DNA of 64,000 bases. It comes from Kluyvera intermedia. Lineage in GTDB: Bacteria; Pseudomonadota; Gammaproteobacteria; Enterobacterales; Enterobacteriaceae. The notes under the pieces were generated by a model. The model had not been told where the DNA came from, searched no databases, and worked only from the letters and a program-made list of their open reading frames with translations. The DNA lies in contig NZ_CP139986.1 in assembly GCF_034424175.1 (NCBI RefSeq), positions 2,232,001-2,296,000 on the forward strand, read 5' to 3'. Positions 15,937 through 25,647 of the stretch are shown piece by piece; the stretch's first letter is position 1; the number at the start of each line of letters is the position of its first letter. Position numbers and translations under genes: made by a program.

Positions 15937-18324
15937 ATGAAATTCAGTGAACTGTGGTTACGCGAATGGGTTAACCCGGCCATTGATAGCGAAGCGCTGT
16001 CAGGACAAATCACCATGGCTGGCCTGGAAGTTGACGGCGTTGATGCCGTAGCGGGAAGCTTCAATGGTGTTGTGGTGGGCGAAGTGGTGGAATGCGGTCA
16101 GCATCCAAACGCCGACAAACTGCGCGTCACAAAAGTGAACGTCGGCGGTGAACGTCTGCTGGACATCGTCTGCGGTGCACCAAACTGCCGTCAGGGGCTA
16201 AAAGTTGCCGTGGCGACTATCGGCGCGGTACTGCCGGGTGATTTTAAAATTAAAGCCGCTAAACTGCGCGGTGAGCCATCAGAGGGGATGCTGTGCTCTT
16301 TCTCTGAACTGGGTATTTCCGACGATCACGCTGGCATCATCGAACTGCCGGCCGATGCGCCGCTCGGTACAGATATCCGTGAATATCTGAAGCTTGATGA
16401 CAACACCATCGAAATCAGCGTCACGCCAAACCGTGCTGACTGCTTAGGTATTATTGGTGTCGCGCGCGATGTCGCTGTACTTAACAAGCTGCCACTGAAT
16501 GCACCAGAAATCGCGCCTGTAGCCGCGACTATTTCTGATGTGCTGTCTATTGACGTTGAAGCCGCTGACGCGTGTCCACGTTACCTGGGCCGTGTGGTTA
16601 AAGGAATTAACGTTAAAGCGCCAACCCCGCTGTGGATGAAAGAGAAACTGCGCCGCTGTGGCATCCGCTCTATTGATGCGGTTGTTGATGTGACCAACTA
16701 TGTCCTGCTGGAACTGGGTCAGCCGATGCATGCGTTCGACAAAGATCGCATCGAAGGTGGGATTAAAGTTCGTATGGCAAAAGAAGGCGAAACGCTGGTA
16801 CTGCTGGACGGCAATGAAGCGAAGCTTAGCGCGGATACGCTGGTGATTGCTGACCACAACAAAGCGCTAGCGATGGCGGGTATCTTTGGCGGTGAGCACT
16901 CTGGTGTGAACGACGAAACCCAAAATGTCCTGCTGGAATCTGCATTCTTTAGCCCACTGTCCATTACCGGACGTGCTCGTCGTAATGGTCTTCATACCGA
17001 CGCATCTCATCGCTATGAGCGCGGCGTTGATCCGGCGCTGCAACATAAAGCGATGGAGCGTGCGACTCGTCTGCTTATTGATTTGTGTGGCGGTGAAGCC
17101 GGCCCGATTGTTGATGTGACCCACGAAGTGGCATTGCCGAAGCGTGCAACCATTACCCTGCGTCGTAGCAAATTAGATCGCCTCATTGGCCATCACATTG
17201 CGGATGATCTGGTCACCGATATTCTGACCCGCCTGGGTTGTGAAGTGACCGTAGGGACTGACGAATGGCAGGCCGTTGCTCCGACCTGGCGTTTCGATAT
17301 GGAAATCGAAGAAGATTTAGTTGAAGAAGTAGCACGTGTCTACGGCTACAACAGCATTCCTAATGAACCGGTTCAGGCTGGTCTGATTATGGGAAGCCAT
17401 AGAGAAGCGAACCTGTCGCTTAAGCGTGTGAAAACCATGCTGAACGACAAAGGCTATCAGGAAGTGATTACCTATAGCTTTGTTGACCCGAAAGTTCAGC
17501 AATGGGTACACCCTGGCGAAGAAGCGCTTATTTTACCAAGCCCAATCTCCAGCGAAATGTCCGCAATGCGCCTGTCTCTGCTGACCGGTTTGTTGTCAAC
17601 GGTGGTGTATAACCAAAATCGTCAGCAAAATCGTGTGCGTATTTTTGAAGCCGGTTTGCGTTTTGTTCCGGATACTCAGGCCCCATTAGGCATCCGTCAG
17701 GATGTGATGCTGGGGGGAGTAATGTGTGGCAACCGCTATGAAGAACATTGGAATCTGGCAAAAGAGTCTGTTGATTTCTATGATTTGAAGGGCGATTTGG
17801 AGTCTGTTCTTGAACTGACCGGTAAATTATCTGAAATTCAGTTCAAAGCAGAAGTTAACCCAGCGCTGCATCCGGGGCAGTCTGCGGCGATTTATCTGAA
17901 AGGTGAACGCATTGGTTTCATTGGTGTTATCCATCCGGAACTTGAGCGTAAACTGGATCTGAATGGTCGTACATTGGCATTCGAACTGGAATGGAACAAG
18001 CTTGCAGACCGCGTCGTTCCTCAGGCTCAGGACGTTTCCCGCTTCCCGGCAAACCGCCGTGATATCGCCGTTGTTGTCGCGGAAAATGTACCTGCTGCTG
18101 ATATTTTAAACGAATGTAAGAAAGTTGGCGTAAATCAGATAGTTGGCGTAAACTTGTTTGACGTGTACCGTGGTAAGGGTGTTGCGGAGGGCTTCAAGAG
18201 CCTTGCTATCAGCCTGATTTTACAAGATACCAGCCGTACACTCGAAGAAGAGGAGATTGCCGCTACCGTCGCCAAATGTGTAGAGGCATTAAAAGAGCGA
18301 TTCCAGGCATCACTGAGGGATTGA
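15937..18324 (+). CDS. pheT: Phenylalanyl-tRNA synthetase beta subunit
   Basis: 795 residues, the E. coli length. Order: N-terminal domain with the OB-fold tRNA-binding module (about 40-150, containing HPNADKLRV), B3/B4 editing domain (about 210-395), B5 DNA-binding-like domain, catalytic-like core and C-terminal ferredoxin-fold anticodon domain (about 700-795). AGGA lies 9 bases before the ATG. ihfA starts 4 bases after the stop. Confidence 0.98.
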   Translation: MKFSELWLREWVNPAIDSEALSGQITMAGLEVDGVDAVAGSFNGVVVGEVVECGQHPNADKLRVTKVNVGGERLLDIVCGAPNCRQGLKVAVATIGAVLPGDFKIKAAKLRGEPSEGMLCSFSELGISDDHAGIIELPADAPLGTDIREYLKLDDNTIEISVTPNRADCLGIIGVARDVAVLNKLPLNAPEIAPVAATISDVLSIDVEAADACPRYLGRVVKGINVKAPTPLWMKEKLRRCGIRSIDAVVDVTNYVLLELGQPMHAFDKDRIEGGIKVRMAKEGETLVLLDGNEAKLSADTLVIADHNKALAMAGIFGGEHSGVNDETQNVLLESAFFSPLSITGRARRNGLHTDASHRYERGVDPALQHKAMERATRLLIDLCGGEAGPIVDVTHEVALPKRATITLRRSKLDRLIGHHIADDLVTDILTRLGCEVTVGTDEWQAVAPTWRFDMEIEEDLVEEVARVYGYNSIPNEPVQAGLIMGSHREANLSLKRVKTMLNDKGYQEVITYSFVDPKVQQWVHPGEEALILPSPISSEMSAMRLSLLTGLLSTVVYNQNRQQNRVRIFEAGLRFVPDTQAPLGIRQDVMLGGVMCGNRYEEHWNLAKESVDFYDLKGDLESVLELTGKLSEIQFKAEVNPALHPGQSAAIYLKGERIGFIGVIHPELERKLDLNGRTLAFELEWNKLADRVVPQAQDVSRFPANRRDIAVVVAENVPAADILNECKKVGVNQIVGVNLFDVYRGKGVAEGFKSLAISLILQDTSRTLEEEEIAATVAKCVEALKERFQASLRD

Positions 18325-18328
18325 ACCT

Positions 18329-18628
18329 ATGGCGCTTACAAAAGCTGAAATGTCAGAATATCTGTTTGATAAGCTTGGGCTTAGCAAGCGGGATGCTAAA
18401 GAGCTGGTAGAGCTATTTTTCGAAGAGATCCGTCGTGCTCTGGAAAATGGCGAGCAGGTTAAGCTTTCCGGTTTTGGGAACTTTGATCTGCGTGATAAGA
18501 ATCAACGCCCGGGACGTAACCCAAAAACGGGTGAAGATATTCCCATTACAGCCCGGCGTGTGGTGACCTTCAGACCAGGACAGAAGTTAAAAAGTCGGGT
18601 CGAGAATGCAACACCCAAAGAAGAGTAA
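18329..18628 (+). CDS. ihfA: Integration host factor alpha subunit
   Basis: 99-residue DNA-bending nucleoid protein that pairs with IhfB. The HU/IHF signature is present (GFGNFDLRDKNQRPGRNPKTGEDIPI), including the Pro that intercalates into DNA. The ribosome site GAGGGA lies inside the end of pheT. In E. coli ihfA has its own promoter inside pheT in addition to read-through. A strong terminator follows. Confidence 0.98.
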   Translation: MALTKAEMSEYLFDKLGLSKRDAKELVELFFEEIRRALENGEQVKLSGFGNFDLRDKNQRPGRNPKTGEDIPITARRVVTFRPGQKLKSRVENATPKEE

Positions 18629-18640
18629 TCTGAACTAACT

Positions 18641-18668
18641 AAAAAGGCCGCTTATGCGGCCTTTTTCT
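18641..18668 (+). terminator. Terminator after ihfA
   Basis: AAAAAGGCCGC and GCGGCCTTTTT form an 11-bp perfect stem with a TTAT loop. It closes the pheMST-ihfA unit. Confidence 0.92.
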
Positions 18669-18728
18669 TTTCTTTGAAAGCTCTTCCACCGTAAAATCAA
18701 ATGCTTCTTAGCAAGCTCCTGGAGCATT

Positions 18729-19709
18729 ATGCAGGTCTATGTACATCAACAGCAGCGGCGAAACCGTTGCTGGCTAACCGGGTTGACGCTGGTACTCCTC
18801 GTCATGTTGGTTATTGGTCTGTGTGCAGGGGACCAATGGATTTCCCCGGCACAATGGTTCACGCCAAAAGGACAACTCTTCATCTGGCAAATTCGCTTAC
18901 CGCGCACGTTGGCGGTGTTGCTGGTTGGGGCTGCGCTGGCACTTTCCGGCGCGGTAATGCAGGCTTTGTTCGAAAATCCGCTGGCTGAACCTGGCTTGCT
19001 GGGTGTCTCTAATGGTGCGGGCGTTGGCCTTATCGCGGTGATTATGCTCGGTCAGGGCACTTTACCCGGCTGGGTGCCGGGTCTGGCTGCTATTGCTGGC
19101 GCACTGCTTATTACCGGGATCCTGATGCGTTTTGCGCGTCGACATTTATCGACCAGCCGCCTGTTACTGGCAGGCGTGGCACTCGGTATTATCTGTAGCG
19201 CGTTGATGACCTGGGCGGTCTATTTCTCAACGTCGTTCGACTTGCGGCAGTTAATGTACTGGATGATGGGCGGTTTTGGTGGTGTCGACTGGCAGCAACT
19301 GTGGCTCATGATTGCGCTTTTACCGGTGATTTTGTGGGTCTGTTTACAATCGCAGCCACTCAATCTGTTAGCGTTAGGAGATACCTCCGCACGCCAGCTA
19401 GGCGTTCCCATCGCGCTGTGGCGAAAGCTGCTGGTGATGGCGACAGGTTGGTTGGTGGGTGTTAGTGTGGCACTGGCCGGTGCTATCGGCTTCGTTGGTC
19501 TGGTGGTGCCGCATATGCTGCGTCTGTGTGGTTTAACCGATCATCGCGTGCTGCTGCCCGCTAGCGCCCTGGCAGGGGCAAGCGTGCTGCTGTTTGCTGA
19601 TATTGTGGCGCGTCTGGCGCTGTCAGCGGCTGAGTTGCCAATAGGCGTTGTCACAGCAACGCTAGGCGCGCCGGTATTTATCTGGTTACTATTGAAGTCC
19701 GGGCGTTAG
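18729..19709 (+). CDS. btuC: Vitamin B12 ABC importer permease BtuC
   Basis: Inner-membrane permease (FecCD type, ten helices expected) that carries cobalamin from BtuF into the cell. 326 residues, as in E. coli. Conserved segments are LPRTLAVLLVGAALALSGAVMQ near residue 58 and GFVGLVVPHMLRL near 255, the latter being the loop that contacts BtuD. GGAG lies 6 bases before the ATG. First gene of btuCED. Confidence 0.96.
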   Translation: MQVYVHQQQRRNRCWLTGLTLVLLVMLVIGLCAGDQWISPAQWFTPKGQLFIWQIRLPRTLAVLLVGAALALSGAVMQALFENPLAEPGLLGVSNGAGVGLIAVIMLGQGTLPGWVPGLAAIAGALLITGILMRFARRHLSTSRLLLAGVALGIICSALMTWAVYFSTSFDLRQLMYWMMGGFGGVDWQQLWLMIALLPVILWVCLQSQPLNLLALGDTSARQLGVPIALWRKLLVMATGWLVGVSVALAGAIGFVGLVVPHMLRLCGLTDHRVLLPASALAGASVLLFADIVARLALSAAELPIGVVTATLGAPVFIWLLLKSGR

Positions 19710-19737
19710 ACCCGGCTTAACCTGGAAAGAGGATGCT

Positions 19738-20292
19738 ATGCAAACCACCATTCTGAACACGCCTGTCACAACGATAGATGGCGAAAACACCACCCTGGAC
19801 GCTTATAAGGGTAAGGTGCTCCTGATTGTTAACGTCGCTTCTAAATGCGGGCTGACGCCACAATACGAGCAGCTGGAAGCATTACAGGAGTCCTTACAAG
19901 ATCAAGGGTTCACCGTTCTTGGTTTCCCATGCAACCAGTTCCTGGGGCAAGAGCCTGGTAGCGCTGACGAGATTAAAACTTTCTGTAGCATGACCTATGG
20001 CGTGACGTTCCCGCTGTTTAGCAAAATTGAGGTGAATGGCGAAAACAGTCACCCCCTCTATAACCAATTGAAACGCATTGCACCAAAGGCTGTTACACCA
20101 CAAGGGAGCGGTTTCTACGAGCGTATGGAGAGCAAAGGGCGCGCTCCTGGGCATCCAGGCGATATCCTGTGGAACTTTGAAAAATTCCTTATCGGCCGTA
20201 ACGGTGAAGTGATCAATCGATTTTCACCGGATATGACGCCAGACGCTCCTGAGTTGGTCGCCGCCATTAAACAGGCTCTCGCTCAGTCATGA
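19738..20292 (+). CDS. btuE: Thioredoxin/glutathione peroxidase BtuE
   Basis: 184-residue peroxidase of the glutathione peroxidase fold. The peroxidatic Cys is in NVASKCGLTPQ, the resolving-type Cys in GFPCNQF and the conserved WNFEKFLI is near 143. E. coli BtuE reduces hydroperoxides with thioredoxin and is not needed for B12 uptake, despite lying between btuC and btuD. It overlaps btuD by 4 bases. Confidence 0.95.
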   Translation: MQTTILNTPVTTIDGENTTLDAYKGKVLLIVNVASKCGLTPQYEQLEALQESLQDQGFTVLGFPCNQFLGQEPGSADEIKTFCSMTYGVTFPLFSKIEVNGENSHPLYNQLKRIAPKAVTPQGSGFYERMESKGRAPGHPGDILWNFEKFLIGRNGEVINRFSPDMTPDAPELVAAIKQALAQS

Positions 20293-21050
20293 TGCCGTTG
20301 ATGCAGCTTCAGGATATCAGTGAAAACAACCGGCTTCAGGGCATAAGCGCTGATGTTGGTTACGGCGAGATTATCCATCTGGTTGGGCCGAACGGTGCAG
20401 GTAAAAGCACATTGCTGACGAGAATGGCGGGACTGAGCCGGGGGAAAGGCGTCGTCACACTAGACGATCAGCCGTTAGACTCATGGTCGCCTTCTGCGCT
20501 TGCACATCATCGAGCCTACCTTTCTCAGCACCAATCGCCGCCTTTTGCCATGCCGGTCTGGCAGTTTCTGACGCTGCATCAACATACTCCTCATTCCTCA
20601 CCGCTGGCCGTTCATGTGACGGATGCTCTGGGTTTAAACAATAAACTGGGGCGGAACGTCAGCCAGCTGTCGGGGGGCGAATGGCAACGTGTTCGCTTGG
20701 CGGCGGTGATATTGCAGATTCATCCCGGAGATAATCCACAGGGCCAGCTGTTGCTGCTCGATGAACCGATGAATAGCCTTGACGTTGCCCAGCAGGCGGC
20801 ATTGGATAAACTGTTGGCGGAGCTTCGTACGGCAGGTGTCACGATTGTGATGAGCAGTCATGATCTTAACTATACGTTACGCCACGCGGACCGGGTCTGG
20901 TTATTATGTGAGGGTAAACTGATTGCCAGCGGTAGAACCGATGCCGTACTGCAGCCGGAAAATTTAGCGGCAGCGTATAATATGACTTTCCAGAAGCTAG
21001 AAATAGCCGGTCACCAAATGCTCATTTATGCTGAGGACTGTGAAAAATAA
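20289..21050 (+). CDS. btuD: Vitamin B12 ABC importer ATPase BtuD
   Basis: ATPase that drives BtuC. Walker A (GPNGAGKST), Q-loop (YLSQHQS), signature (LSGGEWQR), Walker B (LLLLDEPMNSLD) and switch His (SSHDLNYT) are intact. 253 residues, about 4 longer than E. coli. The start overlaps the btuE stop (ATGA). Confidence 0.95.
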   Translation: MMPLMQLQDISENNRLQGISADVGYGEIIHLVGPNGAGKSTLLTRMAGLSRGKGVVTLDDQPLDSWSPSALAHHRAYLSQHQSPPFAMPVWQFLTLHQHTPHSSPLAVHVTDALGLNNKLGRNVSQLSGGEWQRVRLAAVILQIHPGDNPQGQLLLLDEPMNSLDVAQQAALDKLLAELRTAGVTIVMSSHDLNYTLRHADRVWLLCEGKLIASGRTDAVLQPENLAAAYNMTFQKLEIAGHQMLIYAEDCEK

Positions 21051-21147
21051 TCCATATTCGGTCTTGAGTCGGGGGGCATTGCTTGCCAGCCTATCGCTTA
21101 TCGATATAATTTGTTAGCAGATTAAAAAAACAGAGGATGCGCTGGAT

Positions 21148-21612
21148 ATGCGTTTCTGGGCTATTTTCCTTTTAGCATTCATTTTGGCTGGTTGTAGCAG
21201 CCACCGTCCGCCTCCGCCGAATCCTCGGCTTGCGGATTCAATTACCGTGATTGCCAACTTAAACGATCAACTACACCATTGGCACGGCACGCCATATCGC
21301 TATGGTGGAATGAGCCGTCGTGGCGTAGATTGCTCGGCGTTTGTTCTGATGACATTCCGCGATAAATTCGAAATGCGTTTACCCAGAGAAACGCGCCAAC
21401 AGGCTAAATTGGGAACGGAAATAGATAAAGAAGATCTCTTGCCGGGCGATCTGGTGTTCTTCAAGACCGGTTCGGGTGAAAGCGGATTGCATGTCGGAAT
21501 CTATGACACTGATAATCAGTTTATCCATGCCTCAACAAGCCAGGGGGTCACGCGGTCCTCGTTAAACAACGTTTACTGGCGAAAGAACTTTTGGCAGGCC
21601 AGGCGAATTTAA
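21148..21612 (+). CDS. nlpC: NlpC/P60 lipoprotein peptidase
   Basis: Outer-envelope lipoprotein with a cell-wall endopeptidase domain. Signal peptide with lipobox LAGC (Cys at about 16). Catalytic Cys in GVDCSAFV, His in GLHVGIYD and third polar residue in FIHAST. 154 residues, matching E. coli NlpC. It lies downstream of btuD, as in E. coli. Confidence 0.95.
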   Translation: MRFWAIFLLAFILAGCSSHRPPPPNPRLADSITVIANLNDQLHHWHGTPYRYGGMSRRGVDCSAFVLMTFRDKFEMRLPRETRQQAKLGTEIDKEDLLPGDLVFFKTGSGESGLHVGIYDTDNQFIHASTSQGVTRSSLNNVYWRKNFWQARRI

Positions 21613-21624
21613 AAAAATAGTAAG

Positions 21625-21648
21625 GGAGGCGAAATGCCTCCTTTTTTT
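21625..21648 (+). terminator. Terminator after nlpC
   Basis: GGAGGC and GCCTCC form a 6-bp stem with loop GAAAT, followed by seven T. Confidence 0.85.
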
Positions 21649-21890
21649 ATCGTATTGATAAAATTTAAATTAAATCGTGAACGATATACTCATTTTGTTA
21701 GGCGAGATCATGGAACTTAAGGTGGATTGTGCTAATCCATTAGTTTCGATTACAATCATTACGATCCAGTGACGGACAAAATGAATTAAAAAGGAACCGA
21801 TGAACGGAATAACCACAGCACCCATTACCGTAGGTTTTCGCTTTGTGACGTCAGGAACCCGGACATGACTTTTAGTGAAGGGCAGTCGCA

Positions 21891-22604
21891 ATGATTATAT
21901 CGCTGGATAATACGTATTGTTCTCAGTTGTTTTTTCTTCCCGCAAGGAATAGCGAGGAACAGTTGGTGGGCCTAAAAGTGGTCAGTCATTTTAGCGGCGT
22001 TAATAATCACGTGCGCATCCCAACCAGTCTGGTTCTGCCGCGTTTGACCCCGCAAGAAGAAATTATTTTATTTCAGGAAAAACTCGCTCTCCTGATGACC
22101 TATCAGTTTTTTTTCCTACAGCATGGGCTTAAAGCATGGGTCACCATTCCTCCCGGTGTCGTTGATGCATTACTCACACAAGATGATCTTGCTGCCGATG
22201 CACTGCGTTTTCCTTTTCTTGAACTGGCCATCAGCGAAAGTTTCCCCGGACTTGATCAGGTGGATGAACAGCACCCGCTAGCCCAACTGTGTCAACGGTT
22301 TCCGCTGGTACTCAGTGATTTTGGTTCTGGAGACGCCTCGACAAAAGCCGTTTTCGCCGGGCTTTTTACTCGCGTGGTGCTTGATAGAAACTTTGTCCAA
22401 CGCCAGGTCAAATCGGTCTCTTTTGAGCCGTTTATGCGGGCAATTGTCAGCCAGATTCAGCCCTATTGTCAGGCGATTATGATCTCTGGCGTTGATGAAG
22501 AATCTACCCGGCAGCGCATTGCATCGTACGGTTTTAGTGGCATGCTGGGTAGCTTGTGGCCGGTCGTGTCTGAGTCATCATTAATAACATTGGTGCAACA
22601 ATAA
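21891..22604 (+). CDS. ydiV: YdiV, EAL-like anti-FlhDC factor
   Basis: 237-residue degenerate EAL-domain protein. In E. coli and Salmonella, YdiV binds FlhD and blocks flagellar gene activation instead of degrading cyclic-di-GMP. The catalytic EAL triad is not recognisable here (the region reads FLELAISES), consistent with loss of enzyme activity. Identity to E. coli YdiV is moderate, lower than for neighbours, but length, position before selO and motifs (LVLSDFGSGDASTKAVFAG) agree. Confidence 0.88.
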   Translation: MIISLDNTYCSQLFFLPARNSEEQLVGLKVVSHFSGVNNHVRIPTSLVLPRLTPQEEIILFQEKLALLMTYQFFFLQHGLKAWVTIPPGVVDALLTQDDLAADALRFPFLELAISESFPGLDQVDEQHPLAQLCQRFPLVLSDFGSGDASTKAVFAGLFTRVVLDRNFVQRQVKSVSFEPFMRAIVSQIQPYCQAIMISGVDEESTRQRIASYGFSGMLGSLWPVVSESSLITLVQQ

Positions 22605-22665
22605 CCCTGCATTTACCCGGGTGTTTAACCTACAGTAACCCAATACACTACCGACAGGAGGAACC

Positions 22666-24108
22666 ATGAACCTGTCATTTAACACCCGCTGGCGCGATGA
22701 GTTGCCAGAGTTTTACACCGCACTTCGGCCAACGCCGTTGCACAATGCCCGTTTGGTCTGGCACAACGAGCCGTTGGCACAGGAATTAGCCATTCCCGAT
22801 GAACTCTTCACCCCTGAACATGGCGCGGGCGTCTGGGGCGGTGAAGTGTTGCTCCCTGGCATGTCGCCACTGGCACAGGTTTACAGTGGCCATCAATTTG
22901 GCAATTGGGCCGGTCAGCTTGGCGATGGCCGTGGAATTTTACTGGGCGAACAGCAATTACCAAACGGTAAGGCGGTAGACTGGCATCTGAAAGGGGCCGG
23001 GCTAACGCCTTATTCGCGGATGGGGGATGGTCGCGCAGTTCTGCGTTCAACATTACGGGAAAGCCTGGCATCAGAGGCGATGCATTACCTGGGGATCCCC
23101 GGCACGCGCGCGCTGTCTATCGTGGCCAGCGATACGCCAATACAGCGCGAAACCGTTGAGACGGGGGCGATGTTGATGCGCATTGCCGAAAGTCATATTC
23201 GCTTTGGCCATTTCGAACATTTCTATTACCGCCATGATATCGACAATGTGCGCAAGCTCGCTGATTACACTATTCGCCACCACTGGTCGCATTTAGTGAA
23301 TGACGCCAATCGCTACGTGCTGTGGTTTCAGGATGTGGTCACCCGCACGGCACAGATGATTGCCCGTTGGCAGACGGTCGGTTTTGCCCATGGCGTAATG
23401 AATACGGACAATATGTCGATTCTTGGCCTGACAATGGATTACGGTCCCTTCGGCTTCCTCGATGATTATAATCCGCAATATATCTGCAACCATTCTGACT
23501 ATCAGGGGCGCTACCGTTTTGATAATCAACCGGCGGTAGGACTGTGGAATTTGCAGTGTCTGGCACAGGCGCTGTCGCCGCTGATTGCGACTGATGCACT
23601 TAATGCCGCGCTGGATAGCTATCAGACAATTTTATTCCGCGAATATGGTCAGCGGATGCGTAAAAAGCTGGGGCTGTTTAGCGAAGAGAATGGCGATAAT
23701 GACTTGCTGAACGGTCTGTACGCACTGATGGAGCGGGAGAGTTGTGATTACAGCCTCACATTCCGTATGTTAAGTGAGACCGAGCAAAAGAGTCCGGCGT
23801 CGCGTCTGCGCGATGAGTTTATCGATCGTGCGGCATTTGATGACTGGTTTACGCAATATCGGACACGACTACAGCATGAACAGGTCGAGGATGCGACACG
23901 CCAGCAGGCAATGAAGCTGGCGAATCCGGCGATGGTACTGCGTAATTGGCTGGCACAGCGGGCCATAGAGCAGGCTCAGAAGGGTGACTATTATGAATTA
24001 CACCGTTTACATGAAGCGCTGCGTGACCCCTGGTCTGATCGTCATGATGATTACGCTCGTCGCCCACCGGACTGGGGTAAGCATCTGGAAGTTAGCTGTT
24101 CGAGCTAG
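22666..24108 (+). CDS. selO: SelO protein adenylyltransferase (AMPylase)
   Basis: 480-residue pseudokinase-fold enzyme that binds ATP inverted and transfers AMP to Ser, Thr or Tyr of target proteins, linked to redox stress. The active-site segment HGVMNTDNMSILG and the following DYGPFGFLDDY are conserved. The C-terminus ends SCSS, the bacterial Cys form of the eukaryotic selenocysteine position. AGGAGG lies 5 bases before the ATG. Known as ydiU in E. coli. Confidence 0.96.
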   Translation: MNLSFNTRWRDELPEFYTALRPTPLHNARLVWHNEPLAQELAIPDELFTPEHGAGVWGGEVLLPGMSPLAQVYSGHQFGNWAGQLGDGRGILLGEQQLPNGKAVDWHLKGAGLTPYSRMGDGRAVLRSTLRESLASEAMHYLGIPGTRALSIVASDTPIQRETVETGAMLMRIAESHIRFGHFEHFYYRHDIDNVRKLADYTIRHHWSHLVNDANRYVLWFQDVVTRTAQMIARWQTVGFAHGVMNTDNMSILGLTMDYGPFGFLDDYNPQYICNHSDYQGRYRFDNQPAVGLWNLQCLAQALSPLIATDALNAALDSYQTILFREYGQRMRKKLGLFSEENGDNDLLNGLYALMERESCDYSLTFRMLSETEQKSPASRLRDEFIDRAAFDDWFTQYRTRLQHEQVEDATRQQAMKLANPAMVLRNWLAQRAIEQAQKGDYYELHRLHEALRDPWSDRHDDYARRPPDWGKHLEVSCSS

Positions 24109-24144
24109 TTAATGAGCGATTGCGTCGTCGCACTGGCGACGCAT

Positions 24145-24333
24145 TTACTTCGTTAAAATGAGTTTGCCTGCCTGGGTTTGACGCAGCAGATATTGCTGTT
24201 CGCCGTGTTCAATAACCACCCGACCTTCCTGACCTAGCAGCGTCTCGCTGTCGATCCGCCGATCGTTTGAGAGTGGACGAGGGGTATTATCCTTGGGAAA
24301 TTCCAGTTCTGCGCAGGTATCCATGAGCGTCAT
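24145..24333 (-). CDS. ydiE: HemP-family small protein (YdiE-like)
   Basis: A short protein whose C-terminal 40 residues carry the HemP pattern, RRIDSETLLGQEGRVVIEHGEQQYLLRQTQAGKLILTK-like, as in E. coli YdiE. Members are linked to heme and iron uptake. The start is uncertain: ATG at 24333 gives 62 residues and ATG at 24324 gives 59; neither has a strong ribosome site. Longer in-frame starts run through the Fur box and are unlikely. The Fur box lies just upstream, so iron control is likely. Confidence 0.8.
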   Translation of the reverse strand: MTLMDTCAELEFPKDNTPRPLSNDRRIDSETLLGQEGRVVIEHGEQQYLLRQTQAGKLILTK

Positions 24334-24359
24334 TTTTATAATGAAAATCAATGTAACAA

Positions 24360-24374
24360 TGATAACCATTATCA
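24360..24374 (-). promoter_or_regulatory. Fur box upstream of the hemP-like gene
   Basis: On the minus strand TGATAATGGTTATCA matches the 7-1-7 Fur motif at nearly every base, with perfect TGATAA/TTATCA arms. It lies 27-36 bases before the likely ATG of the HemP-like gene. Confidence 0.85.
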
Positions 24375-24431
24375 ATAATGCGCTGATTAACCGCAAGTAT
24401 TTTTTGCAATATGTGTGGATTCGGGGAAATA

Positions 24432-24452
24432 GCCCGCCTTTGCATGGCGGGC
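24432..24452 (-). terminator. Probable terminator after aroH
   Basis: GCCCGCC and GGCGGGC form a 7-bp stem with a 7-base loop, 7 bases past the aroH stop on the minus strand, followed by TATTTCC, so the T-run is weak. Confidence 0.55.
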
Positions 24453-24459
24453 GGGGATA

Positions 24460-25506
24460 TTACAGGCGAGTTGCGACGGCTGCTGCCAATTTTTCCAGCA
24501 GGAGTTCGGTATCTTCCCAGCTCAGGCAAGGGTCGGTAATAGACTGACCGTAGGTGAGAGGCTGACCCGCGACAATTTTCTGCGTGCCCTCACGCAGGAA
24601 GCTTTCCGCCATGATACCGGCAATGGCGGAAGAGCCGTTGCGGATCTGCTGGCAGATATCGTCACACACTTCCAGTTGACGGCGGTGCTGTTTCTGGCAG
24701 TTACCGTGGCTGAAGTCGACAACCAGATGCTCAGGCAAATCGAACTCGTGCAGTGTATCGCAGGCGACAGCAATATCATCCGCATGATAGTTCGGTTTCT
24801 TGCCACCTCGCATAATGATATGACCATAGGGGTTACCGCTGGTTTGGTAGATGGTCATCTGACCGTTTTTATCCGGCGACAGGAACATATGGCTGGCGCG
24901 AGCGGCGCGAATCGCATCGACCGCGATACGTGTATTGCCATCCGTACCGTTTTTAAAACCCACCGGGCAGGAAAGCGCCGAGGCCATTTCACGGTGGATC
25001 TGGCTTTCGGTGGTGCGCGCACCAATGGCACCCCAGCTAATCAAATCGGCGATAAATTGACCGGTCACCATATCGAGAAACTCGGTGGCGGTAGGGACGC
25101 CTAGGGTGTTGACTTGCAAAAGTAATTTACGCGCCTGTTCAATACCATGATTCACCCGATAGCTACCGTTAAGATCGGGATCAGAGATTAATCCTTTCCA
25201 GCCGACCACGGTACGAGGTTTTTCAAAGTAGGTACGCATCACGACTTCCAACTCACCTTGGTGTTTTTCGCGCAGTGCCTGTAAACGGCGGGCGTAATCC
25301 ATTGCAGCGTCAAGATCGTGAATAGAGCAGGGGCCAACAATCGCCAGCAGTCGACGATCTTCACCGTTGAGAATTTTCTCGATGCGGTGGCGGGAAGCGG
25401 TAACATGCGCCGCAACGTCCGGTGATACCGGGTGGCGCTCGGCAAGTTCAGCAGGCGTAATCAGGCTCTCAATTCGGGCCGTACGCAATTCATCGGTCTT
25501 ATTCAT
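24460..25506 (-). CDS. aroH: DAHP synthase, tryptophan-sensitive
   Basis: First step of aromatic amino acid synthesis: condenses phosphoenolpyruvate and erythrose 4-phosphate. 348 residues from MNKTDELRTARI, as in E. coli AroH; the upstream in-frame start at 25539 adds 11 residues not in the family. Conserved: GPCSIHD near 65, YFEKPRT, GWKGLISDPD, GFKNGTDG and the metal-binding VDFSHGN...CQ. Assigned to the Trp-sensitive isozyme by overall match and by the TrpR operator upstream. Confidence 0.95.
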   Translation of the reverse strand: MNKTDELRTARIESLITPAELAERHPVSPDVAAHVTASRHRIEKILNGEDRRLLAIVGPCSIHDLDAAMDYARRLQALREKHQGELEVVMRTYFEKPRTVVGWKGLISDPDLNGSYRVNHGIEQARKLLLQVNTLGVPTATEFLDMVTGQFIADLISWGAIGARTTESQIHREMASALSCPVGFKNGTDGNTRIAVDAIRAARASHMFLSPDKNGQMTIYQTSGNPYGHIIMRGGKKPNYHADDIAVACDTLHEFDLPEHLVVDFSHGNCQKQHRRQLEVCDDICQQIRNGSSAIAGIMAESFLREGTQKIVAGQPLTYGQSITDPCLSWEDTELLLEKLAAAVATRL

Positions 25507-25647
25507 GGGGTTCTCAGAATTTGTTGCTTCGCCAGTCAATATGCTGGGAAGTGATGCACATCACGATAAACCAATCTCCGCTGATTTCAAGCGCGGAGCG
25601 TAACGTGCGCTCAATCACACTGCTATGATAAACAAATCCGATGCATT

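Noticed and set aside
21670..21891. 73-codon minus-strand frame between nlpC and ydiV
   Set aside because: It has one hydrophobic stretch but no homologue known to me and no clear ribosome site, and it lies in the expected ydiV promoter region.
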